Source: Thermoanaerobacteraceae bacterium (GTDB lineage: Bacteria; Bacillota; Thermoanaerobacteria; Thermoanaerobacterales; UBA4877). Taken from it: a DNA stretch of 39,828 nt. This document shows, piece by piece, positions 24,103 to 33,061 of this stretch. Positions within the stretch are counted from its first letter, which is position 1, and every line of letters begins with the position of its first letter. The DNA lies in the NCBI GenBank assembly GCA_030016635.1, contig JASEJQ010000017.1:1-39828 (forward strand). The letters are read 5' to 3'. The notes under the pieces are model-generated. The model ran no database searches. It was given only the letters and a program-made list of their open reading frames with translations, and had not been told where the DNA came from. The position numbers were made by a program, and so were the translations under genes.

Positions 24103-25519
24103 AAGCATTATAATAGAATGCGTTGTATGCCCTGTGAGCCATGTAGACATCCGCTTTCGAGGAAACCTCATAGGGTGAATGCATGCTCAACAGTGCCACG
24201 CCACAGTCAACTACTTCCATACCATAGCTTGCGACAAACTGTGCAATTGTTCCACCGCCACCCACATCTACCTTGCCAAGTTCTCCTGTCTGCCAGATAA
24301 CACCACTGGCGTTAAATATAGCTCTTACCTTGCTTACGAACTCTGCATTGGCATCATTGGATCCGCTTTTGCCTCTTGCTCCCGTATATTTTGTAAGTAC
24401 AATGCCTCTACCCAGAAACGGCGTATTGGTCTTATCATAAGCATCCGCATACAACGGGTCATACGCACCATTCACATCAGCTGATAGAAGTCTGGAATTG
24501 GCCAGTGCTCTCCTCACATATATGTCTCCATCATTGCCCGTAAGTGCAAGAAGCTCTGCCACCGCATTTTCCATGAAACGTGATTGCAAACCAGTGTTGC
24601 CCATGCTTCCCACCTCTTCCTTGTCTGCGAACACTGCAAGGCATGTATATTTAGGGCTTTCCACACTTAAAATAGCAGTGAGGGCAGTATACGCTGATAC
24701 CCTATCGTCCTGGCCATATCCACCTATCATGGATCTATCCAGACCTATATCTCTTACCTTTAGTGCAGGTACAATCTCAAGTTCAGAACTTATCAGATCC
24801 TCTTCAGTTATATCATACCTTTCTTTTAGCATATTCATTATGTTCAGTTTAACCCTCTGCTCGGCCTCTTTGTCTGGATATGGTATACTTCCGGTAAGGA
24901 CATCCAGTCCCTCACCCGTGATGACTTCTCCAGCCTTCTTTTCCATCTGGTCTTTGCCGAGATGTGGCAAGAGGTCGGATATGTAAAGGGCTGGATCGTT
25001 TTCATTTTCACCAATACTTACGTTTATTTTATGACCATCACTTTTAATTATTACACCATGAATAGCAAGAGGAATAGCAACCCACTGATATTTTTTAATT
25101 CCTCCATAATAATGGGTATTAAAAAGGGCCAGGCCGGCTTCCTCATAAACCGGTGTAGGTTTTAAATCTATCCTTGGTGCATCTATATGTGCAGCAACAA
25201 TATTCATACCCTTTTCAATTGGTGTTGATCCAATAACAGCAAGTATTACTGATTTGTCTTTATTATTAAAATAAACCTTGCTACCAGGCATAAGTTTAAT
25301 ATCTCTCTCTATTGCTTCATCTAAAGATACAAATCCATTTCTTATAGCCCGGGACAATATATACTGGGTGCTTTCCCTCTCTGTCTTACAACTATTTAAA
25401 AAAAACTTATATCCTTCGCAATAATTGAATATCTCCTCCTTTTCCCTCTCATTCACCCTTTCCCATATGGTTTCATTTTTAATCATCAATTCTTCCCTTA
25501 ACTTTTTAGCATCCTCCAT
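24101..25519 (-). CDS. M18 family aspartyl aminopeptidase
   Basis: Zinc aminopeptidase of the M18 family (472 residues, normal length), removing N-terminal residues, often acidic ones, from peptides in the cytoplasm. The metal and catalytic motifs are all present: the first histidine in AAHIDAPR, GQDDRVSAYTAL, the glutamates in DKEEVGSMGNTG, LLSADVNGAYDP, and the final histidine in LSMHSPYEVSSKAD. It starts 15 bases after the DegU-like gene and appears to be the last gene of the tyrS-yunB-thpR-degS-degU run. Confidence 0.93.
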   Translation of the reverse strand: MEDAKKLREELMIKNETIWERVNEREKEEIFNYCEGYKFFLNSCKTERESTQYILSRAIRNGFVSLDEAIERDIKLMPGSKVYFNNKDKSVILAVIGSTPIEKGMNIVAAHIDAPRIDLKPTPVYEEAGLALFNTHYYGGIKKYQWVAIPLAIHGVIIKSDGHKINVSIGENENDPALYISDLLPHLGKDQMEKKAGEVITGEGLDVLTGSIPYPDKEAEQRVKLNIMNMLKERYDITEEDLISSELEIVPALKVRDIGLDRSMIGGYGQDDRVSAYTALTAILSVESPKYTCLAVFADKEEVGSMGNTGLQSRFMENAVAELLALTGNDGDIYVRRALANSRLLSADVNGAYDPLYADAYDKTNTPFLGRGIVLTKYTGARGKSGSNDANAEFVSKVRAIFNASGVIWQTGELGKVDVGGGGTIAQFVASYGMEVVDCGVALLSMHSPYEVSSKADVYMAHRAYNAFYYNA

Positions 25520-25534
25520 TTTTAGTCCTCCAAT

Positions 25535-26149
25535 CTAATTTAGATTATTTTTTATCGCATATAAGACAGCTTGCGTTCTATCCTGCACGCCAAGCTTTTT
25601 AAAAATACTGTATAAATGGTTTTTTACAGTTTTTTCACTAATAAGCAGCTTATGTGCTATTTCCTTATTAGTGAGTCCCCGGGTAAGCAAATCCAGCACC
25701 TCCAATTCCCTGGTAGAAAGTTCACATATCTGGCCGTACTCTTCTCCAGGCTCATATATAGCAGGATATGTATAATTACCCCCTTTATAAACTGTCCTGA
25801 TAGCATCTGTCAGAACACTGCTATCAGCATCTTTTAAGATATACCCTCCGGGCCTCAGTTTTAAAGCCTCGTTGACATACGCCCTATCATCATGGATAGT
25901 CAAAAAGATTATCCTGCTGCATGGCATTTCCTTTTTTATAGTTTTGGCAGCTTCTATGCCATTAATACCCGGCATGGAAATATCCATTAAAATTATGTCT
26001 GGCCTTAATTTTATGGCATTATCTATTGCCTCCTGTCCACTTCCCGCTGTGGCTATCACCTCCAGATCGTCTTCCATATCTATAAGTTTTTTAAGACCTT
26101 CCCTAATCATAGCATGGTCATCCACTATCATTATCTTAGTCTTCCCCAC
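25535..26149 (-). CDS. NarL/LuxR-type response regulator, DegU-like
   Basis: A 204-residue response regulator. The receiver domain has the acidic pair Asp10/Asp11, the phosphoacceptor Asp56 in LMDISMPG, a threonine in FLTIHDD and a conserved lysine in YILKDAD. The C-terminal LuxR-type helix-turn-helix (about 140-200) reads LSTRELEVLDLLTRGLTNKEIA followed by SEKTVKNHL. It begins three bases after its kinase partner. DegU-type regulators control secreted enzymes, motility and development in Bacillus; the target genes here are unknown. I do not use the gene name, since orthology rests on context and length only. Confidence 0.92.
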   Translation of the reverse strand: MGKTKIMIVDDHAMIREGLKKLIDMEDDLEVIATAGSGQEAIDNAIKLRPDIILMDISMPGINGIEAAKTIKKEMPCSRIIFLTIHDDRAYVNEALKLRPGGYILKDADSSVLTDAIRTVYKGGNYTYPAIYEPGEEYGQICELSTRELEVLDLLTRGLTNKEIAHKLLISEKTVKNHLYSIFKKLGVQDRTQAVLYAIKNNLN

Positions 26150-26152
26150 TTT

Positions 26153-27295
26153 TTACAACTCCCCACCATTCAAAGGTATATTGACATTAATTATCGTACC
26201 TTTTGTAGAACTCTCTATGTTAAAATTGCCATCCAATAAGGCAACCCTTTCTTTTATGCCCATCAGTCCATAGTGATCTTTGATTGAATCCTTCATTACT
26301 TCAGTGTTGAACCCCACACCATCATCTTTGATAATAAGAGTCACTTTTCTATCCGCATATTCACACCTGATATAGGCATTTTTAGCCTTTGAATGTTTTT
26401 TGATATTGCTGAGACATTCCTGAGAAATACGGAAAAGAGCGGTCTCTATCTCATCTCCAAGCCTTCTTTCAATACCAAATACTGTAAATTCTGTGTTTAT
26501 GCCAGTCTCCATCTCAAAATCAGAAATATATGTCTTTAAGGCAGCAATAAAACCCAGTTCACTCAGCCCATGGGGTTTTAATCCATAAATAATCCCGCGC
26601 AGATCCCTTATGCATTGTTTAACAGACTGTTTTAGATCTTCAAGTTCTTCCATGGCTTCGTCAATATTTCTTGACATCAGTTTTTGACATATTTCAACCT
26701 TGTACAGGAGATTGGCAATATCTTGAGCTGGCCCATCATGAAGGTCTATAGCTATCTTCTGCCTCTCTTCTTCCTGAGCCCTAAAGATGTGGAATATCAG
26801 TTCTTCCCTATTCTTAAAGTCCACAATCTGGTTGTTAATGCCGTTTAAAGAATCCTTTATAAATTTAAATGCAATATCTATATTTTTATATAGATGCCTT
26901 GCTCTTTCCAGCAATTCTTCTTCATTTTTTAGTCTTCGCTCAAGCTCATTTCTCTTCTCAATCAGTATCCTCTCTTCCTGCTTTCTCATTATAAGCTTAA
27001 CCTGAACATCCCTTGCCTCATCATAGGCATTTTTGATATCCTCTTCACTATATTTATTAAACTCCTTACTTACAACCATAAGCCTGTATCTTGCGGAGCG
27101 GTCCAACCTCTCAAGACTGTCAACCTCATCTATTATAGCTATTACCCTTTCTTTAACTGATTGAAGCTCATTTTTTATCTCATTAAGCCCTTTTTCCACA
27201 TTCTCTACAATAGAAATGACATCTACTTTGCTTTCATCAATAGACTTCAGCACCTTATCTACAATATTTTCCAGATCTTCAACTGCATCATTCAT
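26153..27295 (-). CDS. Cytoplasmic sensor histidine kinase, DegS-like
   Basis: A 380-residue kinase without transmembrane segments. Residues about 1-165 are a long coiled coil (alternating Glu/Lys/Leu), as in the DegS sensor domain. The HisKA_3 dimerisation motif EEERQKIAIDLHDGPAQDIAN carries the phosphorylated His186. The C-terminal ATP-binding domain shows FRISQECLSNIKKHSKAKN, IIKDDGVGFN and GLMGIKERV. Lack of a membrane anchor means it senses a cytoplasmic signal. It is coupled to the regulator gene, three bases apart, and follows thpR by nine bases. Confidence 0.93.
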   Translation of the reverse strand: MNDAVEDLENIVDKVLKSIDESKVDVISIVENVEKGLNEIKNELQSVKERVIAIIDEVDSLERLDRSARYRLMVVSKEFNKYSEEDIKNAYDEARDVQVKLIMRKQEERILIEKRNELERRLKNEEELLERARHLYKNIDIAFKFIKDSLNGINNQIVDFKNREELIFHIFRAQEEERQKIAIDLHDGPAQDIANLLYKVEICQKLMSRNIDEAMEELEDLKQSVKQCIRDLRGIIYGLKPHGLSELGFIAALKTYISDFEMETGINTEFTVFGIERRLGDEIETALFRISQECLSNIKKHSKAKNAYIRCEYADRKVTLIIKDDGVGFNTEVMKDSIKDHYGLMGIKERVALLDGNFNIESSTKGTIINVNIPLNGGEL

Positions 27296-27304
27296 AATTT
27301 TACC

Positions 27305-27844
27305 TCATAATTTAAATGTATAAAGAGGCGTATAGTAAAAACCTTTCCCCTTATTCTCACTCAACATGAGTGAAACCTCATTTACATAAAGTTCGTCCAG
27401 TTTTATTGCAAAAGAAGAAATGTCTATCTTCCGGGTCATTATTACATCCCTGGCTATAGTAATATGAGGTTTAAAACCCTTTTCATCCGATGAAAAACCA
27501 TAGTCACTGAAACTCATCTCAATTCTATTTTGAAGCGAAACAAGTTTATCTGCATTTTCATTCATGCCTATCCATATTACCCTCATGTTTTCATAAGTTC
27601 CAAAGTAACCTATCCTGTCAAAGTTGATTTCAAAAGGTTTTAAACCATTACATGCCTGCTGTATTGCCTCAATAGCAAATTCTTTTCCTCTTTCGTCAAT
27701 TTCGCCGAGAAATTTAATCGTAAGATGAAAGTTGTCCATTCTGATCCACCGGGCTACTTTTACATAAGACTTTAACGAATTCTGGATATCCTGTATTTCA
27801 TTTTTTAGAGAATCAGGAAAATTGATAGCCACAAAAGTTCTCAA
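27305..27844 (-). CDS. thpR: RNA 2',3'-cyclic phosphodiesterase (2H family)
   Basis: Member of the LigT/ThpR 2H phosphoesterase family, which opens 2',3'-cyclic phosphate ends on RNA and was first described as 2'-5' RNA ligase. Two HxTx motifs define the active site: FHLTIKFLGE (His40, Thr42) and FKPHITIAR. The open frame reaches ATG 27895, but no ribosome binding site precedes it. GAGGTGG a few bases before the TTG at 27844, and the family's typical RTFVAI start, favour that TTG (179 residues). It sits between yunB and the histidine kinase gene. Confidence 0.9.
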   Translation of the reverse strand: MRTFVAINFPDSLKNEIQDIQNSLKSYVKVARWIRMDNFHLTIKFLGEIDERGKEFAIEAIQQACNGLKPFEINFDRIGYFGTYENMRVIWIGMNENADKLVSLQNRIEMSFSDYGFSSDEKGFKPHITIARDVIMTRKIDISSFAIKLDELYVNEVSLMLSENKGKGFYYTPLYTFKL

Positions 27845-27938
27845 CCACACCACCTCAGATATAATTCTAATATTTTCTATCATTAATTTCAACATAAAAT
27901 AAATGTTTCAAAGTATATTGAGAAATTTAATTATTACT

Positions 27939-28664
27939 TTACTTCATCGGCATTATCGGTGAAGGATACGGCAGCGCCGTTGGTGCATTCTCATCGTTTA
28001 CATCAATGTAACTCTGAGGTACGTCTCCTACTATAATCATCTCCGCTATAGGGACATTATTAGAGACATCCACACTGTTGCTTATAAACGGAGCGACTAT
28101 TTGCATTTTGACATTTACAATAAGCTCCAACATATACCTGGTCTGATTAATTCCTGCCTTATCAAATGTGGTACGATAGTCAACACTTACGCTTCCCACA
28201 GGATACAACTTTAGATTTATTTTAGGCCCTACATTAGCGAACAATTGACTATTAAAAATAGAACCAAAATAAATATAGCTATCTGTTGTATCCAATTCAT
28301 TTAATCGTTTTTGAACCAGATCTACAGTACTGGCTACAAGATTATTTATCTTTACCGTATTGGGTTCCACCATAGCTACCCTTTTATTATTATCAGTGCT
28401 AACATAAAATAAGTCTTTATACCCATCATATCCCAGAGCATCTTTAACAGCATTGTTAATAATTTCAGTAGCTATGGCACGTGCCTTAGCCTGGCCGATA
28501 GTTACTACTGTCGGTCTTATCCGTTCCTCAATGAATAAAAATATTAATGAAATGAGTATTATTATAAGTAAAAAATAGATAAAAAACCGATTAACCCTCA
28601 TTTGACCACTTGATAGTCTGTGGCGAAAAGCTTTATGTATTTTAAACCTGATACGCCTTCTCAT
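27939..28664 (-). CDS. yunB: Sporulation protein YunB
   Basis: Conserved in endospore formers; in Bacillus yunB is part of the mother-cell SigE regulon and its loss affects sporulation. The protein has a very basic N-terminus (MRRRIRFKIHKAFRHRL), a single transmembrane helix (about residues 26-50) and an extracytoplasmic domain with the characteristic AKARAIATEIINNAVKDAL. The later segments KLYPVGSVSVDYRTTFDKAG and GINQTRYMLELIVNVKM also fit the family. The frame reaches a TTG at 28682, but GGGGGG ten bases before the ATG at 28664 fits better (241 residues). That site lies in a strong stem. Confidence 0.9.
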   Translation of the reverse strand: MRRRIRFKIHKAFRHRLSSGQMRVNRFFIYFLLIIILISLIFLFIEERIRPTVVTIGQAKARAIATEIINNAVKDALGYDGYKDLFYVSTDNNKRVAMVEPNTVKINNLVASTVDLVQKRLNELDTTDSYIYFGSIFNSQLFANVGPKINLKLYPVGSVSVDYRTTFDKAGINQTRYMLELIVNVKMQIVAPFISNSVDVSNNVPIAEMIIVGDVPQSYIDVNDENAPTALPYPSPIMPMK

Positions 28665-28665
28665 A

Positions 28666-28709
28666 ATATATAATCCCCCCAATTATTTTATGATGGGAGG
28701 ATTATATAT
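28666..28709 (-). promoter_or_regulatory. Hairpin between tyrS and yunB covering the yunB ribosome binding site
   Basis: On the minus strand ATATATAATCCTCCC (28709-28695) pairs along its full 15 bases, with one T-G pair, to GGGGGGATTATATAT (28680-28666) around a 14-base loop. The second arm contains the GGGGGG ribosome binding site of yunB. No T-run follows. It begins one base after the tyrS stop codon. Confidence 0.7.
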
Positions 28710-28710
28710 G

Positions 28711-29937
28711 TTACCCTATTATTATCCTTACAAATTTTCTCTTACCTACCTGGAGTATGTCACCGCTTTTAACCTCAACATCCCCATCAGCATCCACAAC
28801 CCTTTCTCCGTTCATTCTGAAAGCACCCTGTTCTATCATCCTGCGTGCTTCACTGTTTGTAGATGTAAGCCCCACAGCAGTCAAAAGTTTTGGAAGCCAT
28901 ACCCTGCCGTCAATTAATATACTTGATTCCACGGCTATTTCCTCGATATCTTCCGGTATCTCATTTTTCTGGAAAATCGTCTTAAAGTTCTCCTCTGCCT
29001 CAAGAGCCTTATCAGATCCATAATAAAGAGAAACTATTTCCCTTGCCAGTGCCATCTTTGCATCTCTCGGATTTAGCGAACCCTTCTCCATCTCTGCCTT
29101 TATCTCTTCTATCCTGTCCGGGTGAACATCCGTTACAAGATTATAGTATCTGATTATGAGTTCATCAGGGATTGACATGACCTTCCCATATATATTGTTG
29201 GGGTCCTCATCTATTCCAATGTAGTTGCCAAGGCTCTTGCTCATCTTTTTTACACCGTCTATGCCCTCAAGAATCGGCATCAGAATGGCAATCTGGCCCT
29301 CGGCCATACCATACTCTTTCTGCAGCATCCTTCCCATGAGGATATTAAATTTCTGATCAGTACCACCAAACTCAATGTCACAACCCAGTGCCACAGAGTC
29401 GTAACCCTGCATAAGAGGATACATAAACTCATGTATATATATAGGAGTATTGGATTTGAATCTTTTCTCGAAATCATCTCTTTCCAGCATCCTGGCTACT
29501 GTATATTTTGATGCCAGCTTTAATACATCCTCAAAATTCAATTTGGAAAGCCATTCACTATTATACCTTATTATGGTCTTTTGATGGTCCAATATCTTAA
29601 ATGCCTGTTCCTGATATGTCTTTGCATTTTCCATTATCTGCTCCCGGGTCATAGGCTTTCTGGTCTCAGATCGGCCGGTAGGGTCACCAATAAGTGATGT
29701 GAAGTCGCCTATGAGGAGTGTAACCTCATGACCCAGGTCCTGAAACTGTCTCAATTTGCGCAGAATAACTGTATGCCCGAGATGTATATCTGGAGCTGTA
29801 GGATCCATGCCAAATTTAATTTTTAGAGGCCTATTTTCTTTAATAGACCTCTTTAACCTATCTCTAAGCTCTTCTTCTGAAATTATTTCAGCAACACCTT
29901 TTTTAATTATTTTCATCTGTTCTTCCAGTTCCAACAT
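28711..29937 (-). CDS. tyrS: Tyrosyl-tRNA synthetase
   Basis: Class I aminoacyl-tRNA synthetase charging tRNA-Tyr. The HIGH motif is HLGH (residues 52-55) and the second signature KMSKS lies near residue 235. [14 protein letters not shown] and the tyrosine-pocket segment [22 protein letters not shown] are present, and the C-terminal 65 residues form an S4-type RNA-binding domain. The length, 408 residues, is standard. The ATG follows GGAGG by seven bases. The leader is too short for a T-box, so regulation differs from most Firmicutes tyrS genes. Confidence 0.96.
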   Translation of the reverse strand: MLELEEQMKIIKKGVAEIISEEELRDRLKRSIKENRPLKIKFGMDPTAPDIHLGHTVILRKLRQFQDLGHEVTLLIGDFTSLIGDPTGRSETRKPMTREQIMENAKTYQEQAFKILDHQKTIIRYNSEWLSKLNFEDVLKLASKYTVARMLERDDFEKRFKSNTPIYIHEFMYPLMQGYDSVALGCDIEFGGTDQKFNILMGRMLQKEYGMAEGQIAILMPILEGIDGVKKMSKSLGNYIGIDEDPNNIYGKVMSIPDELIIRYYNLVTDVHPDRIEEIKAEMEKGSLNPRDAKMALAREIVSLYYGSDKALEAEENFKTIFQKNEIPEDIEEIAVESSILIDGRVWLPKLLTAVGLTSTNSEARRMIEQGAFRMNGERVVDADGDVEVKSGDILQVGKRKFVRIIIG

Positions 29938-29971
29938 CTTATGACCTCCATGTCCTTCGCTATTTGGGTTT

Positions 29972-30001
29972 ATTTTATCATAGATTAAATGAAATATTCA
30001 A
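29972..30001 (-). promoter_or_regulatory. Probable tyrS promoter
   Basis: TTGAAT (30001-29996) and TAAAAT (29977-29972) are 18 bases apart on the minus strand, about 35 bases before the tyrS start, just downstream of the terminator at 30005-30038. Confidence 0.65.
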
Positions 30002-30004
30002 CAT

Positions 30005-30038
30005 AAATAAAATGCAGCCTTTCGGCTGTATTTTATTT
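30005..30038 (-). terminator. Terminator after the rubredoxin-domain gene
   Basis: A 15-base-pair stem (one G-T pair) with a TTTC/GAAA-type loop. Its outer part is AAATAAAAT/ATTTTATTT, so it supplies As and Ts on both sides. It overlaps the stop codon of the gene at 30037-30366. Confidence 0.85.
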
Positions 30039-30366
30039 AACCCCACTTGCTCTTGTTCATATGGGTCTGAAGCTCGGCCATGATCTTTCTCTGGAACATC
30101 TGTGCTGCCTCTTTCTCTTCTTTAAATATCTTCACACAGCCAGGATCAAGATCATCATCAAGACCCTTTTGAGTTAATTCTATAAGTTCGGTCATCATAC
30201 CATAAATCTTCATGTGAAGGCCATTTGTAAATCTGGATCTGTTAATCAAGGTCTCCTTATCTTCTGCCGCCTTTTCAAACTTGTCCTTGCTGGCTCCGCA
30301 TTTGGGGCATACCTCAGGAGCCTCTTCCCCTTCATAAATCAAACCGCATACTGAACATCTCCACAT
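30037..30366 (-). CDS. Rubredoxin-domain protein with helical C-terminal region
   Basis: A 109-residue protein starting with a rubredoxin-like iron site, MWRCSVCGLIYEG followed by EVCPKCGASK, so two CxxC pairs bind one iron. The remaining 70 residues are mostly helical and charged, and lack the ExxH ligand pairs of a rubrerythrin diiron site. The usual rubrerythrin order has the rubredoxin part at the end, so this is a short relative with reversed order or a stand-alone electron carrier. A role in oxygen or peroxide tolerance is plausible but inferred. AAAGGAGG precedes the ATG. Confidence 0.85.
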   Translation of the reverse strand: MWRCSVCGLIYEGEEAPEVCPKCGASKDKFEKAAEDKETLINRSRFTNGLHMKIYGMMTELIELTQKGLDDDLDPGCVKIFKEEKEAAQMFQRKIMAELQTHMNKSKWG

Positions 30367-30489
30367 AATAATACCTCCTTTACAATTATTCTTTTATAAA
30401 TATTATTTTCTACATTGATTTAAAAAATCCTTCTTTATTTTTCATTTTATAGAAAAAAACCTTTGTTTATTATTATGTCCACATTATGT

Positions 30490-30495
30490 TATAAT
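30490..30495 (+). promoter_or_regulatory. Probable -10 element for the PBP gene
   Basis: A perfect TATAAT lies 42 bases before the PBP start codon. No good -35 is seen at 17-18 bases, so the promoter is only partly supported. Confidence 0.45.
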
Positions 30496-30536
30496 TAAAA
30501 GACGTAGGGTGCTTTCCTATTAGGAGGGATAGTTGA

Positions 30537-33035
30537 ATGAGTGAAGAAAATAGCCGAAGAAGGAATGCTTCAAAAAAAAAGAAAAAAAGACATTATAACA
30601 TATTATATTTAATTCTTATAAGCATACTGCTGGCAGCAGTTATAGCAGCAGGTGCTGTTGGTGGATATGTACTGGCAGTGATAAGAAGTTCACCACCATT
30701 AAATCCTGATAATTTTTTGACGCAGAGCCAATCGTCTATAGTATATGCACCCGATCCCAAAAATCCGCAGTCATTTGTTCAGGTGGCAAACCTGCATGGG
30801 GGTCATAATAGACTCTGGGTCAGTATAAACAAGATACCTGATAATCTAAAAAATGCTTTTATAGCTGTAGAAGATGCCCGATTCTATAAACATCATGGCG
30901 TAGACTTTATAAGAATTGCCGGTGCTTTAATAGCTGACATAAGGACAGGAGACTTCTCCCAGGGCGGCAGTACGATAACTCAGCAGCTTATAAAAAATAC
31001 CATGCTTAGCCCGGAAAAAACTTTAAAGCGAAAAATACAGGAGGCATATCTTGCCTATCAGCTTGAGAATGTATTTTCCAAGGATCAGATACTGGAGGCA
31101 TATTTGAATACAATTTATCTCAGTGGACCTGGTGTAAATGCCTACGGTGTAGAAGCCGCTTCACTGGTTTATTTCGGCAAGCACGTAGACCAGCTGGATC
31201 TTGCCGAATCAGCAGTAATCGCCGGTATAACAAAGAACCCTTCAAAATATTCGCCCTATGCCAGTAAAGAAAATGCCAAGGAAAGGCAGGAACTTGTATT
31301 AAATCTCATGCTTGATCAGGGTTACATTTCTCAGGACGAATACGAAAAAGCAATAAATGAAGAACTGGTTTATAAGAGTGCAACATGGGTAAATGATTAT
31401 TCTCACGCTTATTTTGTGGATCAGGTTATCAATGATGTGGTTGAAGCTCTCCAGCAAAAATATAATTACTCCAGGGAAGACGCTGAAAATAAAGTATATA
31501 ATGGTGGATTGAAGATATACAGCACAATGGACATTAAGATCCAGGAAGATGTTGAAAAATCTTTCGAAAACAATGAGTTGTTCCCGCAAAATAAGCAGGA
31601 CGAAAACGGAAATCTCCAGCCGCAAGGTGCCATGATCATAATAGACTACCACACCGGTGAAATAAAAGGTATAGTTGGTGGGAGAGGCCATGAAGGTAAA
31701 AGACTTTTAAACAGGGCCACGCAGTCTAAAAGGCAGCCAGGTTCTTCTATCAAACCCCTTACCGTTTATACACCAGCCATAGATAATGGTTTTACAACCC
31801 GTTCACCGATAGATGATACTCCTTTTGTGGTACACCAGAAGGGTGGGGATTGGCAGGTACACAATTATGAGAATGACTATTGGGGTAGAATAAGCCTGAG
31901 GGAAGCAATACAATATTCCAGAAACATACCTGCTGCAAAGCTCGTAATGTCCCTCGGGGTCGATACATCGGTAAATTATGCCCAGAAATTTGGCCTTGAT
32001 ATAGACCCCGAAGACAAATATCCTGCCCCTATGGCTTTAGGCGGGCTAACTCACGGCGTTTCACCCCTACAGATGGCCGCAGCATATGGAGCACTGGCCA
32101 ATGGTGGCGTTTATATTGAGCCGCATACCTATTCTAAGGTAGTAGACAGGGACGGAAATGTGTTGCTGGATAATAATCCCGACAAGCATGTGGTCGTCAG
32201 CAAACAGGTATCTTATATAATGACAAGTCTGATGCGCAGTGTTGTTTCTGGCGGTACAGGTACAGGTGCACAGATACCAAATATGCCTGTAGCAGGTAAA
32301 ACAGGTACTACAAGCAACTACAAGGACGCATGGTTTGTAGGTTTCACTCCATATTATTCCGCTGCAGTATGGATGGGGTATGACCAAAATGAGGTCTTAA
32401 AGGGACCCAATGGCAGATATGTTACCGGCGGTAGTTATCCCGCCAGATTATGGAAAGATGTCATGGCTAAGGTACATGAGGGGCTTCCATCAAAAGAATT
32501 TGATACTCCCAGCGGCCTTACATGGGTTGATGTATGCAGAGACTCTGGAGAACTTCCAACTGACCTGTGCGCCATGGACCCAAGGGGATCCAGGGTTGTA
32601 AACGACGTATTTATTCAAGGAACAGAGCCCAAGGAATACTGCACATTGCATCAGGTAGCAAATGTGGACGTCGTCTCAGGTAAACTGGCAACCGAATATT
32701 GCCCACCCGAGAATGTCCAGACTAAGGTTTTTATGAATATACCTGACAGGGACCCATCCTTAAACACCAGGGATAAGGCATATATATTGCCGGTAGAATA
32801 TTGTGATATACATGGGCCAGAAACTCAGTGGCCCTGGCCTGGCCAGTCTGGAACCCCGGGCAGTGGAGAAAACCAGCCAGATAACGGTCAGCCCGGCAAT
32901 GGATTGGAAAATCCCGAATCCAGTCCTCCTAACGATAATACTGGTCAGGGTGAAAGCAACAACAATTCTGCAGGTGCTTTAAACCAGCTAAGAAATTTTT
33001 TAGATAACAACAAAAGAAACAAAGACAAAAATTAG
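30537..33035 (+). CDS. Class A penicillin-binding protein 1A
   Basis: Bifunctional wall synthase of 832 residues. A short basic cytoplasmic tail leads to a membrane helix (about 22-45). The GT51 transglycosylase domain has EDARFYKHHG and GGSTITQQLIKN. The transpeptidase domain follows, with the active-site serine in QPGSSIKPL, SRN and the AGKTGTT motif. The last 70 or so residues are a disordered tail rich in Gly, Pro, Asn and Gln. It polymerises and cross-links peptidoglycan outside the membrane. The ATG follows GGAGGG by about eight bases, and a terminator follows. Confidence 0.95.
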   Translation: MSEENSRRRNASKKKKKRHYNILYLILISILLAAVIAAGAVGGYVLAVIRSSPPLNPDNFLTQSQSSIVYAPDPKNPQSFVQVANLHGGHNRLWVSINKIPDNLKNAFIAVEDARFYKHHGVDFIRIAGALIADIRTGDFSQGGSTITQQLIKNTMLSPEKTLKRKIQEAYLAYQLENVFSKDQILEAYLNTIYLSGPGVNAYGVEAASLVYFGKHVDQLDLAESAVIAGITKNPSKYSPYASKENAKERQELVLNLMLDQGYISQDEYEKAINEELVYKSATWVNDYSHAYFVDQVINDVVEALQQKYNYSREDAENKVYNGGLKIYSTMDIKIQEDVEKSFENNELFPQNKQDENGNLQPQGAMIIIDYHTGEIKGIVGGRGHEGKRLLNRATQSKRQPGSSIKPLTVYTPAIDNGFTTRSPIDDTPFVVHQKGGDWQVHNYENDYWGRISLREAIQYSRNIPAAKLVMSLGVDTSVNYAQKFGLDIDPEDKYPAPMALGGLTHGVSPLQMAAAYGALANGGVYIEPHTYSKVVDRDGNVLLDNNPDKHVVVSKQVSYIMTSLMRSVVSGGTGTGAQIPNMPVAGKTGTTSNYKDAWFVGFTPYYSAAVWMGYDQNEVLKGPNGRYVTGGSYPARLWKDVMAKVHEGLPSKEFDTPSGLTWVDVCRDSGELPTDLCAMDPRGSRVVNDVFIQGTEPKEYCTLHQVANVDVVSGKLATEYCPPENVQTKVFMNIPDRDPSLNTRDKAYILPVEYCDIHGPETQWPWPGQSGTPGSGENQPDNGQPGNGLENPESSPPNDNTGQGESNNNSAGALNQLRNFLDNNKRNKDKN

Positions 33036-33061
33036 GGCCGGTTAAAAACCGGTCCTTTTTT
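33035..33061. terminator. Terminator after the PBP gene
   Basis: GGGCCGGTT and AACCGGTCC pair (one G-T pair) around a short A-rich loop, followed by TTTTTT on the plus strand. On the minus strand it overlaps the stop codon of the DUF523 gene and is followed by TAATTTTTG, so it may work both ways. Confidence 0.88.

Noticed and set aside
28690-28917. A 75-codon plus-strand frame with GGGAGG before an ATG at 28708 ([10 protein letters not shown]...)
   Set aside because: Its binding site is simply the mirror arm of the tyrS-yunB inverted repeat, and nearly the whole frame lies antisense to tyrS.
29938-30004. T-box leader of tyrS
   Set aside because: Fewer than 70 bases between terminator and start codon, and no T-box core sequence.
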